64,000 nucleotides of DNA from Saccharicrinis sp963663905 (GTDB lineage: Bacteria; Bacteroidota; Bacteroidia; Bacteroidales; Marinilabiliaceae): positions 2,604,001 through 2,668,000 of the forward strand of contig OY760657.1 of assembly GCA_963663905.2 (NCBI GenBank). The letters run 5' to 3'. Positions 8,087-19,158 of this stretch are shown piece by piece; the first letter of the stretch is position 1; the number at the start of each line of letters is the position of its first letter. Made by a program: the position numbers and the translations under genes. Below the pieces are notes generated by a model, which was not told where the DNA came from, ran no database searches, and saw only the letters and a program-made list of their open reading frames with translations.

Positions 8087-11000
8087 TTATATCTTCACAA
8101 ACTTTCTTTGTTCAATGATTTCTCTATTCTTTTTAATAAGCACGATATATGTTCCTTGATTCAGGTTTCTAAGATCAAGTTTTATCATATCTGTATCAAT
8201 CGTAGAAAATAATTTTATCTCACCTAATACATTTAGAACATATATATCATAGCCCATAATATTTTCACCATTAATAAATATGTATTTACTTGCAGGATTA
8301 GGAAATAAATTTATTAATGGAGTACTTTCTGTATCATTAATATTACTTGAACTTTCTACATCAACATATTCAAAAGCTCCAATATCAATATTATCGCCAA
8401 ATATTCTTTTATTGCCTTGGAGATCATTTATCGGCAGTAAATCTGTAATATCTAATAAATTACCTCCGTCTATACATGGTGAACCGATAGTTAAGGTATA
8501 ATCCCCATTCTCTAGATCATTAAATAATGGATCTGAATCAATACAGTACTGAAAGGCCGATACACCAATAGATTCATAATCCTCAACGTTGGAATATTTA
8601 ATTAAAGCGCCGAAGGAGTTTGATGCATTAACAAATTGGTTTCCTCCATTTTTATCAAGATTACCTCTTATTATGCAATTATAAAAATGAGGTGTTGATT
8701 GATTATTAAAAATACCACCTCCAATATTTGAAGATTTATTATTCAATATATTACAGTTTACTACTGTTGGATTTGAATAATACAGAAACAATCCTCCTGC
8801 ATTTGTTACACTAATATTATTATCTATACAACAATTTACAAGAGATGGATTAGATGATTCATACAATGCCAATGCTCCTCCATAATCACTTTTATTTCTT
8901 TCAAAACTACAGCTAATAATTTTAGGATCTGAAAAATATAGTAAATACATTCCCCCTCCCTTTTCTAAACATATATTCTGAATAAAGTTACATTTTTCAA
9001 ATACTGCATCAGAGTTAAATAAAAACACAGCTCCCCCAGAATAACTACTATTTCTAAAAAAATTACATGACGAAAAAGTTATTTGATTAAATGGCACATC
9101 ATTAGTTGCCTTCACATTTATTGCTCCTCCGTATAGTTCATAATCAGAACCACATGCTTTCGCATAAGAGAAATCACAAAAAGTAAAAATAGAAGAATCT
9201 GCATTAGCATTCATATCCTTAAAGTGTATTCCATTCCATGATCCTTTTGTAATTGAATTACTAGTATTGTATGTAGTAAAACCAGTTGTGTCATTTGGCG
9301 TAAACAAAGTTGGAATACTTGACGTGCCTTTTGCTCTAATATTACCATTGCCACTAACATTTATAGCATACCAATCATAAAATTTAACTTTAGCAACTTT
9401 ATCAATCGTTAGAGATATATTATTTAAATTAACATCCATAAAAACATTTACAGTATCTGCAGACCAAATAACATTACTTCCTTCAGCATATGTGGTATCA
9501 ACCACAATACCTTTATAAGCTGTTAATTCAATAACTTTTGTATTTTTCATTGCTATTCTGCTTGGATAGAAACCATATCCTTCAGGTGCACACAATTGCA
9601 ATGTGTCGCCTATTTGAATCTCATTTTTTCCAGCTTGTATTGAGAAATTACCACTTATATCAGAAATAATACCAGGTAAAATTTCAAAATTCTTTATCCC
9701 TACTCCGTTTTTATATCTTGCAACTCCAGTAATTATTGCACCTATATCTTCCTGAAACTCTATAGCTCCCATATCAATATAATGCTGATAAATTCGGTTA
9801 TTACCCATTAAATCTGATTGTGGAATCAAATCTAAAACGGGTATTGCATCTCCTGCATTAATACACGGAGAACTACTTTGTAGTGTGTAGTCTTCAATTT
9901 CAGAATTCAAAAATATAGGATCAGAATCGATACATTTTTCATAAACAGATGCGCTAAAAGTATTCCCTCCTTCAATATTAGAATTATATATTTCTGGAAA
10001 ATACGACCCCCAATTTGAATAACTATATATCTGATTACCCATAGAGGATGCAGTATTATTCCATATAATGCAATTATATAATTCTAATGGAGATCTTTCT
10101 GCATATATAGCTCCTCCATTATAGGAAGAGTTATTGTATATCATATTACAGTTTACAATTTTAGAACTAGAATAACCGGAATAAATACCCCCTCCATTAT
10201 TTAAAGCATTATTATTAGTAAAGCTACAATTAACAAAAGTAGCTTCACAATATTGATAATTTAAACCTCCCCCATAGCAACTTATATTGTTTTTAAATTG
10301 GCATTTAATAAATGAAATATTTGAACCACGAACATAAATTGCTCCTCCATAATTTGAACTTGAATTATCTTCAAAACAACAGTCACTAAATAAAGCATCG
10401 GAATAGGTTAAATAGATTGCTCCTCCATGATAGCTACTATTATTTAAAAAATCACAATTAGAAAAGCGTAATTGATGAAATGGATTTTCAGAAGTTCCCT
10501 CCACCCAGATAACACCGCCAGAATTACTACCTGAGACACCAATAGACTTACTGTTAGTAAATTTACAATATGAAAAAACTGATGAATCAACCTCTGCATC
10601 CATATTTTGAAAGTGGATACCATGCCATGCACCTTCTATACTTAAATCATCATCGTTGTTCGTAGTATAATTATTTGTGCTATTAGGCTTAAATACTATA
10701 GGATTATCCTCTGTACCTTTTGCTATAATACATCCTTTATTACTAACATTTATTCTATACCAATCGTAAAATTTCACTACAGCTCCGGCGCTAATATCTA
10801 AAGAAATATTATCTAAATTTATATCTTTAAAAACATGAACACTATCTGATTCCCAGAATACTTTACTTCCTTTTTGATAAGCTGTGTCAACGACAATTCC
10901 ATTATATGCTGTAATATTTTTTATCGCATCATTTCTAACTGTAATTCTACTTGGATAAAAACCATAACCTTCAGGTGCTATCAATTGTAAGGTATCTTCA

Positions 11001-14000
11001 AATTGAATATCACCACCAATGGAAATTTCAAAACTTCCATTCTCATCTGTTGTAATTCCAGGATATATTTCTTGAAAAGAAACACTAGTACCATTACTGT
11101 ATTTTACAGCTCCCTTAACAGACGAAACATTAACCTGAGATTCTAAAGCTCCCACATCAATACATTTTTGAAAAATTCGAGAATTACCAGAGAAATCTAT
11201 AGGAGTAATAAAATTTGAAATATTAGTTGTATCTCCTACATTTATACATGGAGAATTACTTAGTAATGAATAATCTCCTTTATCTGCATTTGTAAACAAA
11301 GGATCTAAATCAAAACAATTGATATAAGTTGAGGCACCAAAAGAATTACCTCCTTCAATATTAGAATTGTAAACAGATGGTATATATGAATCTAAATAAT
11401 TATTATGATTTATTTGATTCCCTTTTGATAAGGCTAAATTATCTCTTATTATACTATTAAAGAACTCAGGATTTCCTTTACTATTATATAATCCACCGCC
11501 ATTACCGGAAGCCATATTACCTATGATATTACAATTAACAAATACATTATTTGAATTGTACAAATAAAAACCTCCTCCAGTATTACTGCTATTATTTGAG
11601 CAAATACAATTTATATTCGAGGAATTAGAATAATATAAATACAGTCCACCACCTGTATTAGCATTGTTGTTAGTAAAACAACAATTTACTATTGTTGCAT
11701 CAGAATAACTTATGTATAAAGCCCCTCCCTTATTTCCACTGTTATTTTTAAATGTACAGCCATCTAAAATTAATTTATTATATTGTTTTGACGAGCTTCC
11801 TTTAAAACATATAGCTCCTCCACAAGCATCATTTAAACTAGTCAAAGCTTTTGAATAAGTAAACATACAATTCTTAAAAATAGAAGAGTCTGCATCCGAA
11901 CTCATACTTGTAAAAAATATTCCGTGCCAAGCACTTTCATTACCTGAACTGTCTTCTTGATAATTTGTATACGAAGATGTATCATTAGGCATAAATATAA
12001 TAGGCTCTTCTTTTGTGCCTTTAGCAATAATATTTCCTTGATCACTAACTTTTATACCATACCAACCATAGAATTTAACTTTTGTCCCGGGATTAATAGT
12101 TAATGATACGTTTGTTAAATCTATATCCATAAAAATATTTACAGAATCTGCAAACCAATTTACATTACTACCCTGTGCATATACTGTATCTACAACAATC
12201 CCTTTATATGCTTTTACGTCAATGCCCACATCGTTTATTAAACGTACTCTACTTGGATAAAACGAAAAACCATCCGGTGCCTTTAATTGCAATGTATCTC
12301 CCAAATGTATATTTTCCCCAAGGGGAATTGAAAAATTACCATCTACATCTGTAACAACACCTGAATATATTTCCTGATTAGCTACCGAGGAACCATTACT
12401 ATAAATTGCGACTCCTCTGAATGAATTAATATCTTCAATACATTCTATAGCACCTATATCTATATAAGATTGATTTATCCGATTATTTCCTAATAAATCA
12501 TCCTCTGGTAGAAAATTTGATATTCCTGATGTATCACCAATATTAATACATGAAGAATTTAGTTGCAATGAATAATCACCAATTGAAGGATCTGTAAATA
12601 AAGGATCCGCATCAATACAGTTTTCAAAAATAGACGCGTTAAAGTTATTTCCACCTTCTATATTTGAATTATACACTCTTCCTGAATTAAGAGCTTGAGA
12701 ATATATCTGATTTCCATCACCACCTGCTATATTTCCTCTAATTATTGAGTTATATAATTTTGTTTGGTAAGAATAATGATTATAAATAGCTCCACCTTTT
12801 GAAGATGCATTATTATTTAAAATATTACAGTTAATAATGTTGGCATTTGAATTACTTATATACAAAGCTCCCCCGGAAGAACTATTGTTATTTAATAGTT
12901 CACAATTAATAATATTAGCATCTGCATTCTCAAGATACATTACTCCACCAACACCAGAATTATTATTAATAAAACTACAATTAAGTATAGTTGCATTAGA
13001 ATAATTTAAAAATAAAGCTCCTCCCTGATCACCACTATTATTTTTGAAAATACATGAATTTAAAAATAATTGATTGTATGGCTCGGAATAACTAGCCTCA
13101 ACAACAATGCTTCCTCCTTTGTTTTCATATGAAGGTGAGACTGATTTTGAATTATAAAATTCACAATAATCAAATATAGAACAATCTGCATCAAGACTCA
13201 TATTCTTAAAATGAACTCCATTCCAAGATCCTTCTTTACTTGAGCTATTATTAATATAATTTATATAACCTACTGTATCACTTGGTGCAAAAATTATATG
13301 TTTATCCTCTGTACCATTAGCTACAATTCTTCCTGTACCACCAACATTTATTCTATACCAATCGTAAAATTTCACTTTTGTACCTGCATCAATAACTAAA
13401 GACACATCTTTTAAGTCAATATTAGTAAATACATTTACAGTATCTGCAGACCAATGAATATTACTTCCCACAACGTAAGCAGTATCTACTACAATACCTT
13501 TATAAGCAGTCAATTTAATATTATGACTATTTTTAATACAAGTCCAACTTGGATAAATACCATAATCATCCGGTGAAAGAAAAACTAAAGTATCCCCTAG
13601 TTGTACAATATCACCAGCTGTAATTGAGAATCTGCCACTTTCATCAGTATTATAACCAGAATAGATTTCGTGATTAACAACAGGTGATCCATCACTATAT
13701 GTAAGAATTCCGTTTAAAACAGTCTCAACATCCTCATGATATTCAACAACTCCAATATCAATAAAAGATTGATGAATCCGAGGATTCCCTAAAAAATCAT
13801 CTTCCGGTATAAGGTTAGAAATATTAATTGTATCGCCTGCATTTATACAAGGAGATAAACTTTGTAAAGAAAAATCCCCTATGTCTGAATTTTCAAACAT
13901 CGGATCTTTATCAATACAATATTCAAAGTTTATGGCACTAAATGTATTACCTCCTTCAATATTACAATTATATGCAACAAAAGAATAGGAGTCGGTATAA

Positions 14001-14932
14001 ATATCTATCTGGTTAGCTAAATTATCTGCTATATTATCTCTAATAATACTATTAAAAATTTTAGGAGTTGCTCCGTATAAATTGTACAATGCTCCTCCAT
14101 TCGATGATGCTTTATTATTTATCAGAATACAATTAACAATATTTGAAGCAGAATAGTGTAAGAACATACCTCCTCCTTGTGAAGCTGTATTTCCAGAGAA
14201 AATACTATTAATTAAATTTCCATCTGAAGTAGATAAATATATCCCACCTCCCTCTTCACTACTCACATTATTAAATAATTTACAATTTATAATCTTAATA
14301 TCGGAGTTATTTAAATAAATTGCTCCTCCTCGACGACTTATATTATTATAAAAATTACATTTACTAAATATTGCATCACAATAACTTAAATATAATGCTC
14401 CTCCATATTTTCCTGACGAATTATTAAAATTACAAGATGTAAATCTTAATTGATTAAATGGTCTGTATGAACTAGCATTAACACATATAATTCCTCCATA
14501 ACAATCAGGGTAACCTCCTACTGCTTTTGCATTAGAAAATTCACAATGAATAAATACTGTTGAATCAGCTTCAATATCCATATTATTAAAATTGATACCA
14601 TTCCAAGCCCCTTCTGTATCAGAATAATCTTCTGTATAAGATGTAAAACCTGTATTATCATTCGGTTTAAAAACTATTGGGTTATCTGCAGTTCCTTCAG
14701 CTTTTATTTTTCCAGTTCCACTAACATTGATTGAATACCATCCATTAACTATTACTTTTGTTCCTGGTTCAATAGTTAAAGATCCTCCATTTGTAATATT
14801 AAAATCACCAGATAGATATACTTCTCCACTCCAAGTAGCCGGAGTGCTTAATTCCCCACTATAATCAGCTGAATATATAGCCGGTATAATAATAGACATT
14901 AACAGGAATGCACACAATATTTTTTTTCTCAT
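8087..14932 (-). CDS. Giant five-module beta-helix surface protein with T9SS sorting domain (2281 aa)
   Basis: A signal peptide (residues 1-21, ending IYSAD) precedes five tandem modules of roughly 400-450 residues. Each module opens with a strand-rich cap containing TKVKFYDWYRINVSGTG-like sequence and a GAWNGIHF-like segment. It then runs through many short right-handed beta-helix rungs of the form GGA(I/L)Y and NCxFxNN, with a CINAGD element near the end. Between modules lies a carboxypeptidase-regulatory-like linker (about 60 residues; YSDGSPVVNHEIYSG, then LTAYKGIVVDT). The C-terminus (about 2205-2281; INLFPNPASKYIFINGE ... GTYIVLIKK) is a T9SS type A sorting domain, so the protein should be exported and surface-attached. 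GGAI/FxxN rungs recall chlamydial Pmp proteins. Function unknown; adhesion or polysaccharide binding is plausible. No partner genes. Confidence 0.85.
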   Translation of the reverse strand: MRKKILCAFLLMSIIIPAIYSADYSGELSTPATWSGEVYLSGDFNITNGGSLTIEPGTKVIVNGWYSINVSGTGKIKAEGTADNPIVFKPNDNTGFTSYTEDYSDTEGAWNGINFNNMDIEADSTVFIHCEFSNAKAVGGYPDCYGGIICVNASSYRPFNQLRFTSCNFNNSSGKYGGALYLSYCDAIFSKCNFYNNISRRGGAIYLNNSDIKIINCKLFNNVSSEEGGGIYLSTSDGNLINSIFSGNTASQGGGMFLHYSASNIVNCILINNKASSNGGALYNLYGATPKIFNSIIRDNIADNLANQIDIYTDSYSFVAYNCNIEGGNTFSAINFEYCIDKDPMFENSDIGDFSLQSLSPCINAGDTINISNLIPEDDFLGNPRIHQSFIDIGVVEYHEDVETVLNGILTYSDGSPVVNHEIYSGYNTDESGRFSITAGDIVQLGDTLVFLSPDDYGIYPSWTCIKNSHNIKLTAYKGIVVDTAYVVGSNIHWSADTVNVFTNIDLKDVSLVIDAGTKVKFYDWYRINVGGTGRIVANGTEDKHIIFAPSDTVGYINYINNSSSKEGSWNGVHFKNMSLDADCSIFDYCEFYNSKSVSPSYENKGGSIVVEASYSEPYNQLFLNSCIFKNNSGDQGGALFLNYSNATILNCSFINNNSGVGGVMYLENADANIINCELLNNNSSSGGALYISNSNANIINCNILNNNASSKGGAIYNHYSYQTKLYNSIIRGNIAGGDGNQIYSQALNSGRVYNSNIEGGNNFNASIFENCIDADPLFTDPSIGDYSLQLNSSCINIGDTSGISNFLPEDDLLGNNRINQSYIDIGAIECIEDINSFRGVAIYSNGSSVANQEIYSGVVTDVDGNFSIPLGENIHLGDTLQLKAPDGFSFYPSRVRLINDVGIDVKAYKGIVVDTVYAQGSNVNWFADSVNIFMDIDLTNVSLTINPGTKVKFYGWYGIKVSDQGNIIAKGTKEEPIIFMPNDTSSYTNYQEDSSGNESAWHGIFFTSMSSDADSSIFKNCMFTYSKALTSLNDACGGAICFKGSSSKQYNKLILDGCTFKNNSGNKGGALYISYSDATIVNCCFTNNNANTGGGLYLYYSNSSNINCICSNNSSNTGGGFYLYNSNNVFVNCNIIGNMASGNGGGLYNSKGNPEFFNSIIRDNLALSKGNQINHNNYLDSYIPSVYNSNIEGGNSFGASTYINCFDLDPLFTNADKGDYSLLSNSPCINVGDTTNISNFITPIDFSGNSRIFQKCIDVGALESQVNVSSVKGAVKYSNGTSVSFQEIYPGITTDENGSFEISIGGDIQFEDTLQLIAPEGYGFYPSRITVRNDAIKNITAYNGIVVDTAYQKGSKVFWESDSVHVFKDINLDNISLDISAGAVVKFYDWYRINVSNKGCIIAKGTEDNPIVFKPNSTNNYTTNNDDDLSIEGAWHGIHFQNMDAEVDSSVFSYCKFTNSKSIGVSGSNSGGVIWVEGTSENPFHQLRFSNCDFLNNSSYHGGAIYLTYSDALFSDCCFEDNSSSNYGGAIYVRGSNISFIKCQFKNNISCYGGGLNYQYCEATFVNCSFTNNNALNNGGGIYSGYSSSKIVNCNMIYNNSSYNGGAIYAERSPLELYNCIIWNNTASSMGNQIYSYSNWGSYFPEIYNSNIEGGNTFSASVYEKCIDSDPIFLNSEIEDYTLQSSSPCINAGDAIPVLDLIPQSDLMGNNRIYQHYIDMGAIEFQEDIGAIITGVARYKNGVGIKNFEILPGIISDISGNFSIQAGKNEIQIGDTLQLCAPEGYGFYPSRIAMKNTKVIELTAYKGIVVDTTYAEGSNVIWSADTVNVFMDVNLNNISLTIDKVAKVKFYDWYAINVSGNGNIRAKGTSSIPTLFTPNDTTGFTTYNTSNSITKGSWNGIHFKDMNANADSSIFTFCDFSYAKACGSDYELYGGAINVKATNDVPFNQITFSSCNFFRNSSYSGGAVFLFNSDAVFEKCNFIQNICLEKGGGMYLLYFSDPKIISCSFERNKSDYGGALALYESSNPSLVNCCIDNNISVTNAGGLFLYYSNPTVVNCNILNNKSSNIGGGIFNNQSTPHFYNCIIRGNLDKNGGNQFVNASNSFGALIKYSNVEDYESIGVSAFQYCIDSDPLFNDLENGDYTLTIGSPCIDGGNLLDITDLLPINDLQGNKRIFGDNIDIGAFEYVDVESSSNINDTESTPLINLFPNPASKYIFINGENIMGYDIYVLNVLGEIKLFSTIDTDMIKLDLRNLNQGTYIVLIKKNREIIEQRKFVKI

Positions 14933-15295
14933 ATTTAAAGTAGGTTATAGTTATAAAATTATTTTAATTAGAATACTATTCTTTTATATTTTACAGTATA
15001 CATTACAAAACATTGCAATTAATAACTGTTATTTTATTTTTAATCCACAATTTAAAACTACTCATATTCCAGATTGAAAATACAAACCTTCAATATATTT
15101 TTTCATAACGGCTAATGTAATGATATTTTTACATACTAAACAACTCTAACACTTAGTATTTATCATAAATAAAGATCACTTTATAAAAGATTTATGGATT
15201 TAGTACATTTTTTTGTTCTTATTAGTAGCAATTGTTAATAGAAAATAAAACCAAGATTATTTTTAGTCAGCTTTTTATACCTAAGAGTTTCATCG
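14933..15295. other. Divergent intergenic region between the giant gene and the ABC-F gene
   Basis: About 390 bp of very AT-rich DNA between two divergent start codons. Apart from the TATATTTG box at 15296, I see no gene, RNA or strong repeat. Confidence 0.4.
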
Positions 15296-15303
15296 TATAT
15301 TTG
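15296..15303 (+). promoter_or_regulatory. -7 box for the ABC-F gene
   Basis: TATATTTG matches TAnnTTTG, 24 bp before the ATG at 15327. A T-run at 15272-15276 sits where the -33 element should be. Confidence 0.5.
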
Positions 15304-15326
15304 CCGCCAAATTTTTATTTGAGCAG

Positions 15327-16973
15327 ATGATTTCAATTGATGCATTAACAGTAGAGTTTGGGGCAACAACTCTTTTTAAGAACATTTCTTTTGTAATAAA
15401 CGAAAAGGACAGAATTGCCTTAATGGGTAAGAATGGAGCAGGTAAGTCTACTTTGCTAAAAATGATAGCAGGAGTTCAGGCTCCACAGGGAGGAAATATT
15501 TCTGTACCTAAAGACAGAGTAGTTGCTTATCTTCCTCAACATTTAATGAATAAAAGCAGCAGAACTGTTTTTGAAGAAGCTTCACAGGCTTTTAAGCATA
15601 TTTTTGATATGCAAAAAGAAATTGAAGTTTTAAACCAGGAGCTTACTTCTCGTACTGATTACGAATCGGATAGTTACTATGCCTTAATTGAAAAAGTTTC
15701 GACTTTAAGTGAAAAATACTATGCAATTGAAGAAACTAACTTTGATGCAGATGTAGAAAAAGTATTATTGGGACTTGGTTTTACTCGTGAAGATTTTTCT
15801 CAATCAACGGAAACATTCAGTGGAGGTTGGAGAATGCGTATTGAATTAGCCAAAATCCTTCTTCAAAAACCTGATTTAATATTACTGGATGAGCCGACTA
15901 ATCATCTGGACATTGAATCTATACAATGGCTTGAGGAATTCTTAATCACATGTGGTAAGGCTGTTGTAGTAATTAGTCACGACAGGGCTTTTGTAGACAA
16001 TATTACCACAAGAACAATTGAAGTAACAATGGGCCGTATTTACGATTATAAAGTAAACTACAGTCGCTATTTAGAGTTACGTGAAGAAAGAAGAGAACAA
16101 CAACTAAAGCAATATAACGATCAGCAAAAGATAATTGCTGAAAACAAGGAGTTTATAGAACGTTTTAAAGGTACATACTCTAAAACATTGCAAGTTCAGT
16201 CAAGGGTTAAAATGCTTGAAAAACTTGAAATCATTGAAGTTGACGAAGTAGACAACAGTGCATTAAAACTTAAATTTCCTCCTGCACCACGATCAGGTAA
16301 CTATCCTGTAATTGCTACTGGTGTTGAAAAAACATATGATGAGCATTTGGTTTATAAAGATGTAAACTTAACCATTGAAAGAGGTGAAAAAATAGCCTTT
16401 GTTGGTAAAAACGGAGAAGGAAAATCAACATTGGTTAAATCTATTCTTGGAGAAATTACTTTTGGCGGAGAGGTTCAATTAGGTCATAATACTATGATTG
16501 GATATTTTGCACAAAATCAAGCATCATTATTAGATGAAGAGCTTTCTGTATTTGAAACTATAGATCATGTTGCTGTAGGAGATGTCAGAACCAAGATCAA
16601 GGATATTCTTGGAGCATTTATGTTTAGCGGAGATGACACCACTAAAAAGGTTAAAGTGCTATCTGGAGGAGAACGTACCCGATTGGCGATGATTAAGTTA
16701 TTACTTGAACCTGTCAACCTTTTGATATTAGATGAGCCTACAAACCATCTTGATTTGAAAACAAAGGACATTCTTAAGAATGCACTTAACTCATTTGATG
16801 GAACTTTAATTCTGGTATCTCACGATAGAGATTTTCTTGATGGTTTAGCTGATAAAGTATATGAATTTGGAAATAAGAAAGTGAAAGAACACTTAGGAGA
16901 CATTAATCACTTTTTAGAAACTAAAAAGATGAATAATCTTAAAGATATTGAACGAAAAGTGAAAGCATCATAG
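15327..16973 (+). CDS. ABC-F family ATPase
   Basis: 548 residues with two ABC domains and no membrane segments, the ABC-F arrangement. First domain: Walker A GKNGAGKST (residues 35-43), signature FSGGWRMR (about 165) and LILLDEPTNHLD (about 187-198). A charged linker (about 240-290) follows. Second domain: Walker A GKNGEGKST, signature LSGGERTR and LLILDEPTNHLD. ABC-F proteins act on the ribosome, for example in relieving stalls or in antibiotic protection; which subtype this is cannot be settled without alignment (Uup/YbiT-like is my guess). Monocistronic with its own promoter and terminator. Confidence 0.93.
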   Translation: MISIDALTVEFGATTLFKNISFVINEKDRIALMGKNGAGKSTLLKMIAGVQAPQGGNISVPKDRVVAYLPQHLMNKSSRTVFEEASQAFKHIFDMQKEIEVLNQELTSRTDYESDSYYALIEKVSTLSEKYYAIEETNFDADVEKVLLGLGFTREDFSQSTETFSGGWRMRIELAKILLQKPDLILLDEPTNHLDIESIQWLEEFLITCGKAVVVISHDRAFVDNITTRTIEVTMGRIYDYKVNYSRYLELREERREQQLKQYNDQQKIIAENKEFIERFKGTYSKTLQVQSRVKMLEKLEIIEVDEVDNSALKLKFPPAPRSGNYPVIATGVEKTYDEHLVYKDVNLTIERGEKIAFVGKNGEGKSTLVKSILGEITFGGEVQLGHNTMIGYFAQNQASLLDEELSVFETIDHVAVGDVRTKIKDILGAFMFSGDDTTKKVKVLSGGERTRLAMIKLLLEPVNLLILDEPTNHLDLKTKDILKNALNSFDGTLILVSHDRDFLDGLADKVYEFGNKKVKEHLGDINHFLETKKMNNLKDIERKVKAS

Positions 16974-17012
16974 TGCTACTTATCTGAATATATTTTATTA
17001 AAAATCATAATA

Positions 17013-17047
17013 TAGAGCTGTAATTAAATCACTTACAGCTCTTTTTT
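17013..17047 (+). terminator. Intrinsic terminator of the ABC-F gene
   Basis: AGAGCTGTAA / TTACAGCTCT stem with loop TTAAATCAC, followed by TTTTT. Confidence 0.85.
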
Positions 17048-17230
17048 GTGTTTAAAAAAAACAATAACATTTTTTTAACCTACCCGAATTTAGAGCCATA
17101 ATCAGAACCAATCATCGATATTTTGATTTTACACCTTGATATTCCCCATTAAAATTCGGTTATCCAGTTTGAAAAAATAGACTTTACTCAAAAGCCCTCT
17201 TCCATAACGAATACGAATTTAATATTTTAG

Positions 17231-17238
17231 TATATTTG
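17231..17238 (+). promoter_or_regulatory. -7 box for the histidine kinase gene
   Basis: TATATTTG (TAnnTTTG), 42 bp before the ATG at 17280. The -33 element is not clear. Confidence 0.4.
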
Positions 17239-17279
17239 TTTCACCCCAAAACAATGTATTAAAGATATTTACCAGCTTT

Positions 17280-18848
17280 ATGGATGAGAAATTGATGAGT
17301 GAAGATAGTCTCCTGGAATTAATACTAAATATTGGAGATACTACAGATAATGAAGAATCCATCTTACAAAGGTTTACTTCCCGGTTTTGTGATAAGTTTA
17401 ATATCAAACATGCTTTTGTTTTAAAAAGAGAGAATAACTCAAACATATATCATAAAATATTCCAAACACCAAAAGAAGGTCTAAACGGAATAACTAATGA
17501 TGTTAATAATAAGTGTTGTAAACTATTAAATCAATCCCCCGAATCAGTAATGGAATTTACGGTTCAAGATAAAACTTTTAAAATTTTCCCATTACATACT
17601 TTTGGATATTTCGTATTTGAGTGTTGCAGTAAACAAGATAATTATTCAATCGATAAATTATCTTTAATATTAAATCATCTTGGAAAATTTTTAGTTCTTT
17701 TTGATGAAAGAAATAAAAGAATAGAAATTGAAAATACATTTAAGAAAAGAGAAAAATTTCAACATCTCTCACTAGAAATTAATCATGCTTCTGTATTTGA
17801 AAACAATTTTGAAACAGGAAAAGTAATAAGTACTCCTCACCTTTATTATTATTTGGGCTATTCAGATGAGGATCTGCCGCAAACCTTAAATGACACAACA
17901 AAGCTTATTCATCCTGAAGATTTACCCAAAGTTATGGATAACATCTATGCTCATTTTGACGGTATTAGTCCAGAATATTATGCTGAATTCAGATTAAAAT
18001 CAAAATCTAATGAATGGATATGGGTTAATGGACGAGGAAAAGCTACACATCGAAATTCTGAAGGAAAACCAATAACCTTACTTGGAATTTCTCAGGTAAT
18101 TAGTAAGCGCAAACAAACCGAATTTGAATTGATTAAAGCCAAGGAGAAAGCAGAAGAAAGTGACAGATTAAAATCAGCATTTTTAGCTAATATGAGTCAC
18201 GAAATTCGTACTCCTATGAATGGCATACTTGGTTTTACAGAAATACTTAAAGATCCTTTTCTTGAACAGGATTTAAGAATTAAATACATTGATTTAATTG
18301 AAAAGAGTGGTTATCGGATGCTTAATATTATCAATGATTTAATTGATATTTCAAAAATTGAATCCGGCCAAATGGAAATTCAATTAACTAAAGTAAATGT
18401 TAATCAAGTTGTAAATTCTATCTATAACTTTTTTAAGCCGGAGGTATTAAAAAATAAGATGGACTTTATTATTGATATTCCTGATAATAACGACGAAACA
18501 ATTATAACTACAGATATTGAAAAGGTTTATGCTGTTTTTAGCAACCTTGTTAAAAATGCTATAAAATATAGTACAAGAGGTGCCATTACAATTGGATATA
18601 AATATGAAGAGCATTTTATAGTATACTACGTAAAAGATACCGGCTTAGGCATTCAGGAAAATATGCTCAACAAGGTTTTTGATCGTTTTGTACAAAGTAA
18701 GGATGTGAGAAAAATAAAAGTTGAAGGTGCAGGATTAGGACTATCAATATGTAAGGCCTACATAGAAATGCTTGGTGGTAAAATTTGGGTAGAGAGTAAA
18801 ATCTCAAAAGGATCCACTTTCTTTTTTACTATTCCAATGATGAGTTAA
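17280..18848 (+). CDS. PAS-domain sensor histidine kinase
   Basis: 522 residues, no signal peptide or membrane segment, so a cytoplasmic sensor. The N-terminal 140 residues look GAF-like, and a PAS fold follows (about 165-290; YYLGYSDEDLPQ ... WIWVNGRGKATHR). The HisKA phospho-acceptor motif is SHEIRTPMNGILGF (about residue 306). The ATPase domain has the N box NLVKNAIKYS, G1 VKDTGLGIQ and G2 GAGLGLSICK. No receiver domain is fused and no response regulator is adjacent, so its partner and signal are unknown. Confidence 0.92.
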   Translation: MDEKLMSEDSLLELILNIGDTTDNEESILQRFTSRFCDKFNIKHAFVLKRENNSNIYHKIFQTPKEGLNGITNDVNNKCCKLLNQSPESVMEFTVQDKTFKIFPLHTFGYFVFECCSKQDNYSIDKLSLILNHLGKFLVLFDERNKRIEIENTFKKREKFQHLSLEINHASVFENNFETGKVISTPHLYYYLGYSDEDLPQTLNDTTKLIHPEDLPKVMDNIYAHFDGISPEYYAEFRLKSKSNEWIWVNGRGKATHRNSEGKPITLLGISQVISKRKQTEFELIKAKEKAEESDRLKSAFLANMSHEIRTPMNGILGFTEILKDPFLEQDLRIKYIDLIEKSGYRMLNIINDLIDISKIESGQMEIQLTKVNVNQVVNSIYNFFKPEVLKNKMDFIIDIPDNNDETIITTDIEKVYAVFSNLVKNAIKYSTRGAITIGYKYEEHFIVYYVKDTGLGIQENMLNKVFDRFVQSKDVRKIKVEGAGLGLSICKAYIEMLGGKIWVESKISKGSTFFFTIPMMS

Positions 18849-18873
18849 TTATATACGAAGCCCTTAATATTAT

Positions 18874-19158
18874 CTATTTACTAAATAGATAAATCTCAAC
18901 AATGATTGGCAATAAAATAAAAATATTCAACACATAAAAAGACCACAACATTAACCTAACTATCTTTTTTTCTTTTATTAGATCTGTTGATTTGATAATA
19001 GTTTTTATCTTTTTTCTATCCTTTTTGGCATACAAATTCGGAAAGTACTTATTTGTTGCATGAAAATGTTTAAGTAAAATAAACAAGGCAATTACACTAC
19101 ATAACACCATACTCCAGGATAGGATAAAAAACAAATCAATCAAGTGTGAATAACTCAT
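18874..19158 (-). CDS. Small two-helix membrane protein, translationally coupled
   Basis: 94 residues from the ATG at 19156-19158. I chose this start because it overlaps the stop of the upstream gene as ATGA; a longer frame begins at 19212 but has no such support. Two hydrophobic segments (about 5-30 and 68-90) flank a basic loop containing KKDRKKIKTIIK. No recognised family. The ATGA overlap with the 124-aa gene upstream implies the two are co-translated and may work together. Confidence 0.55.
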   Translation of the reverse strand: MSYSHLIDLFFILSWSMVLCSVIALFILLKHFHATNKYFPNLYAKKDRKKIKTIIKSTDLIKEKKIVRLMLWSFYVLNIFILLPIIVEIYLFSK

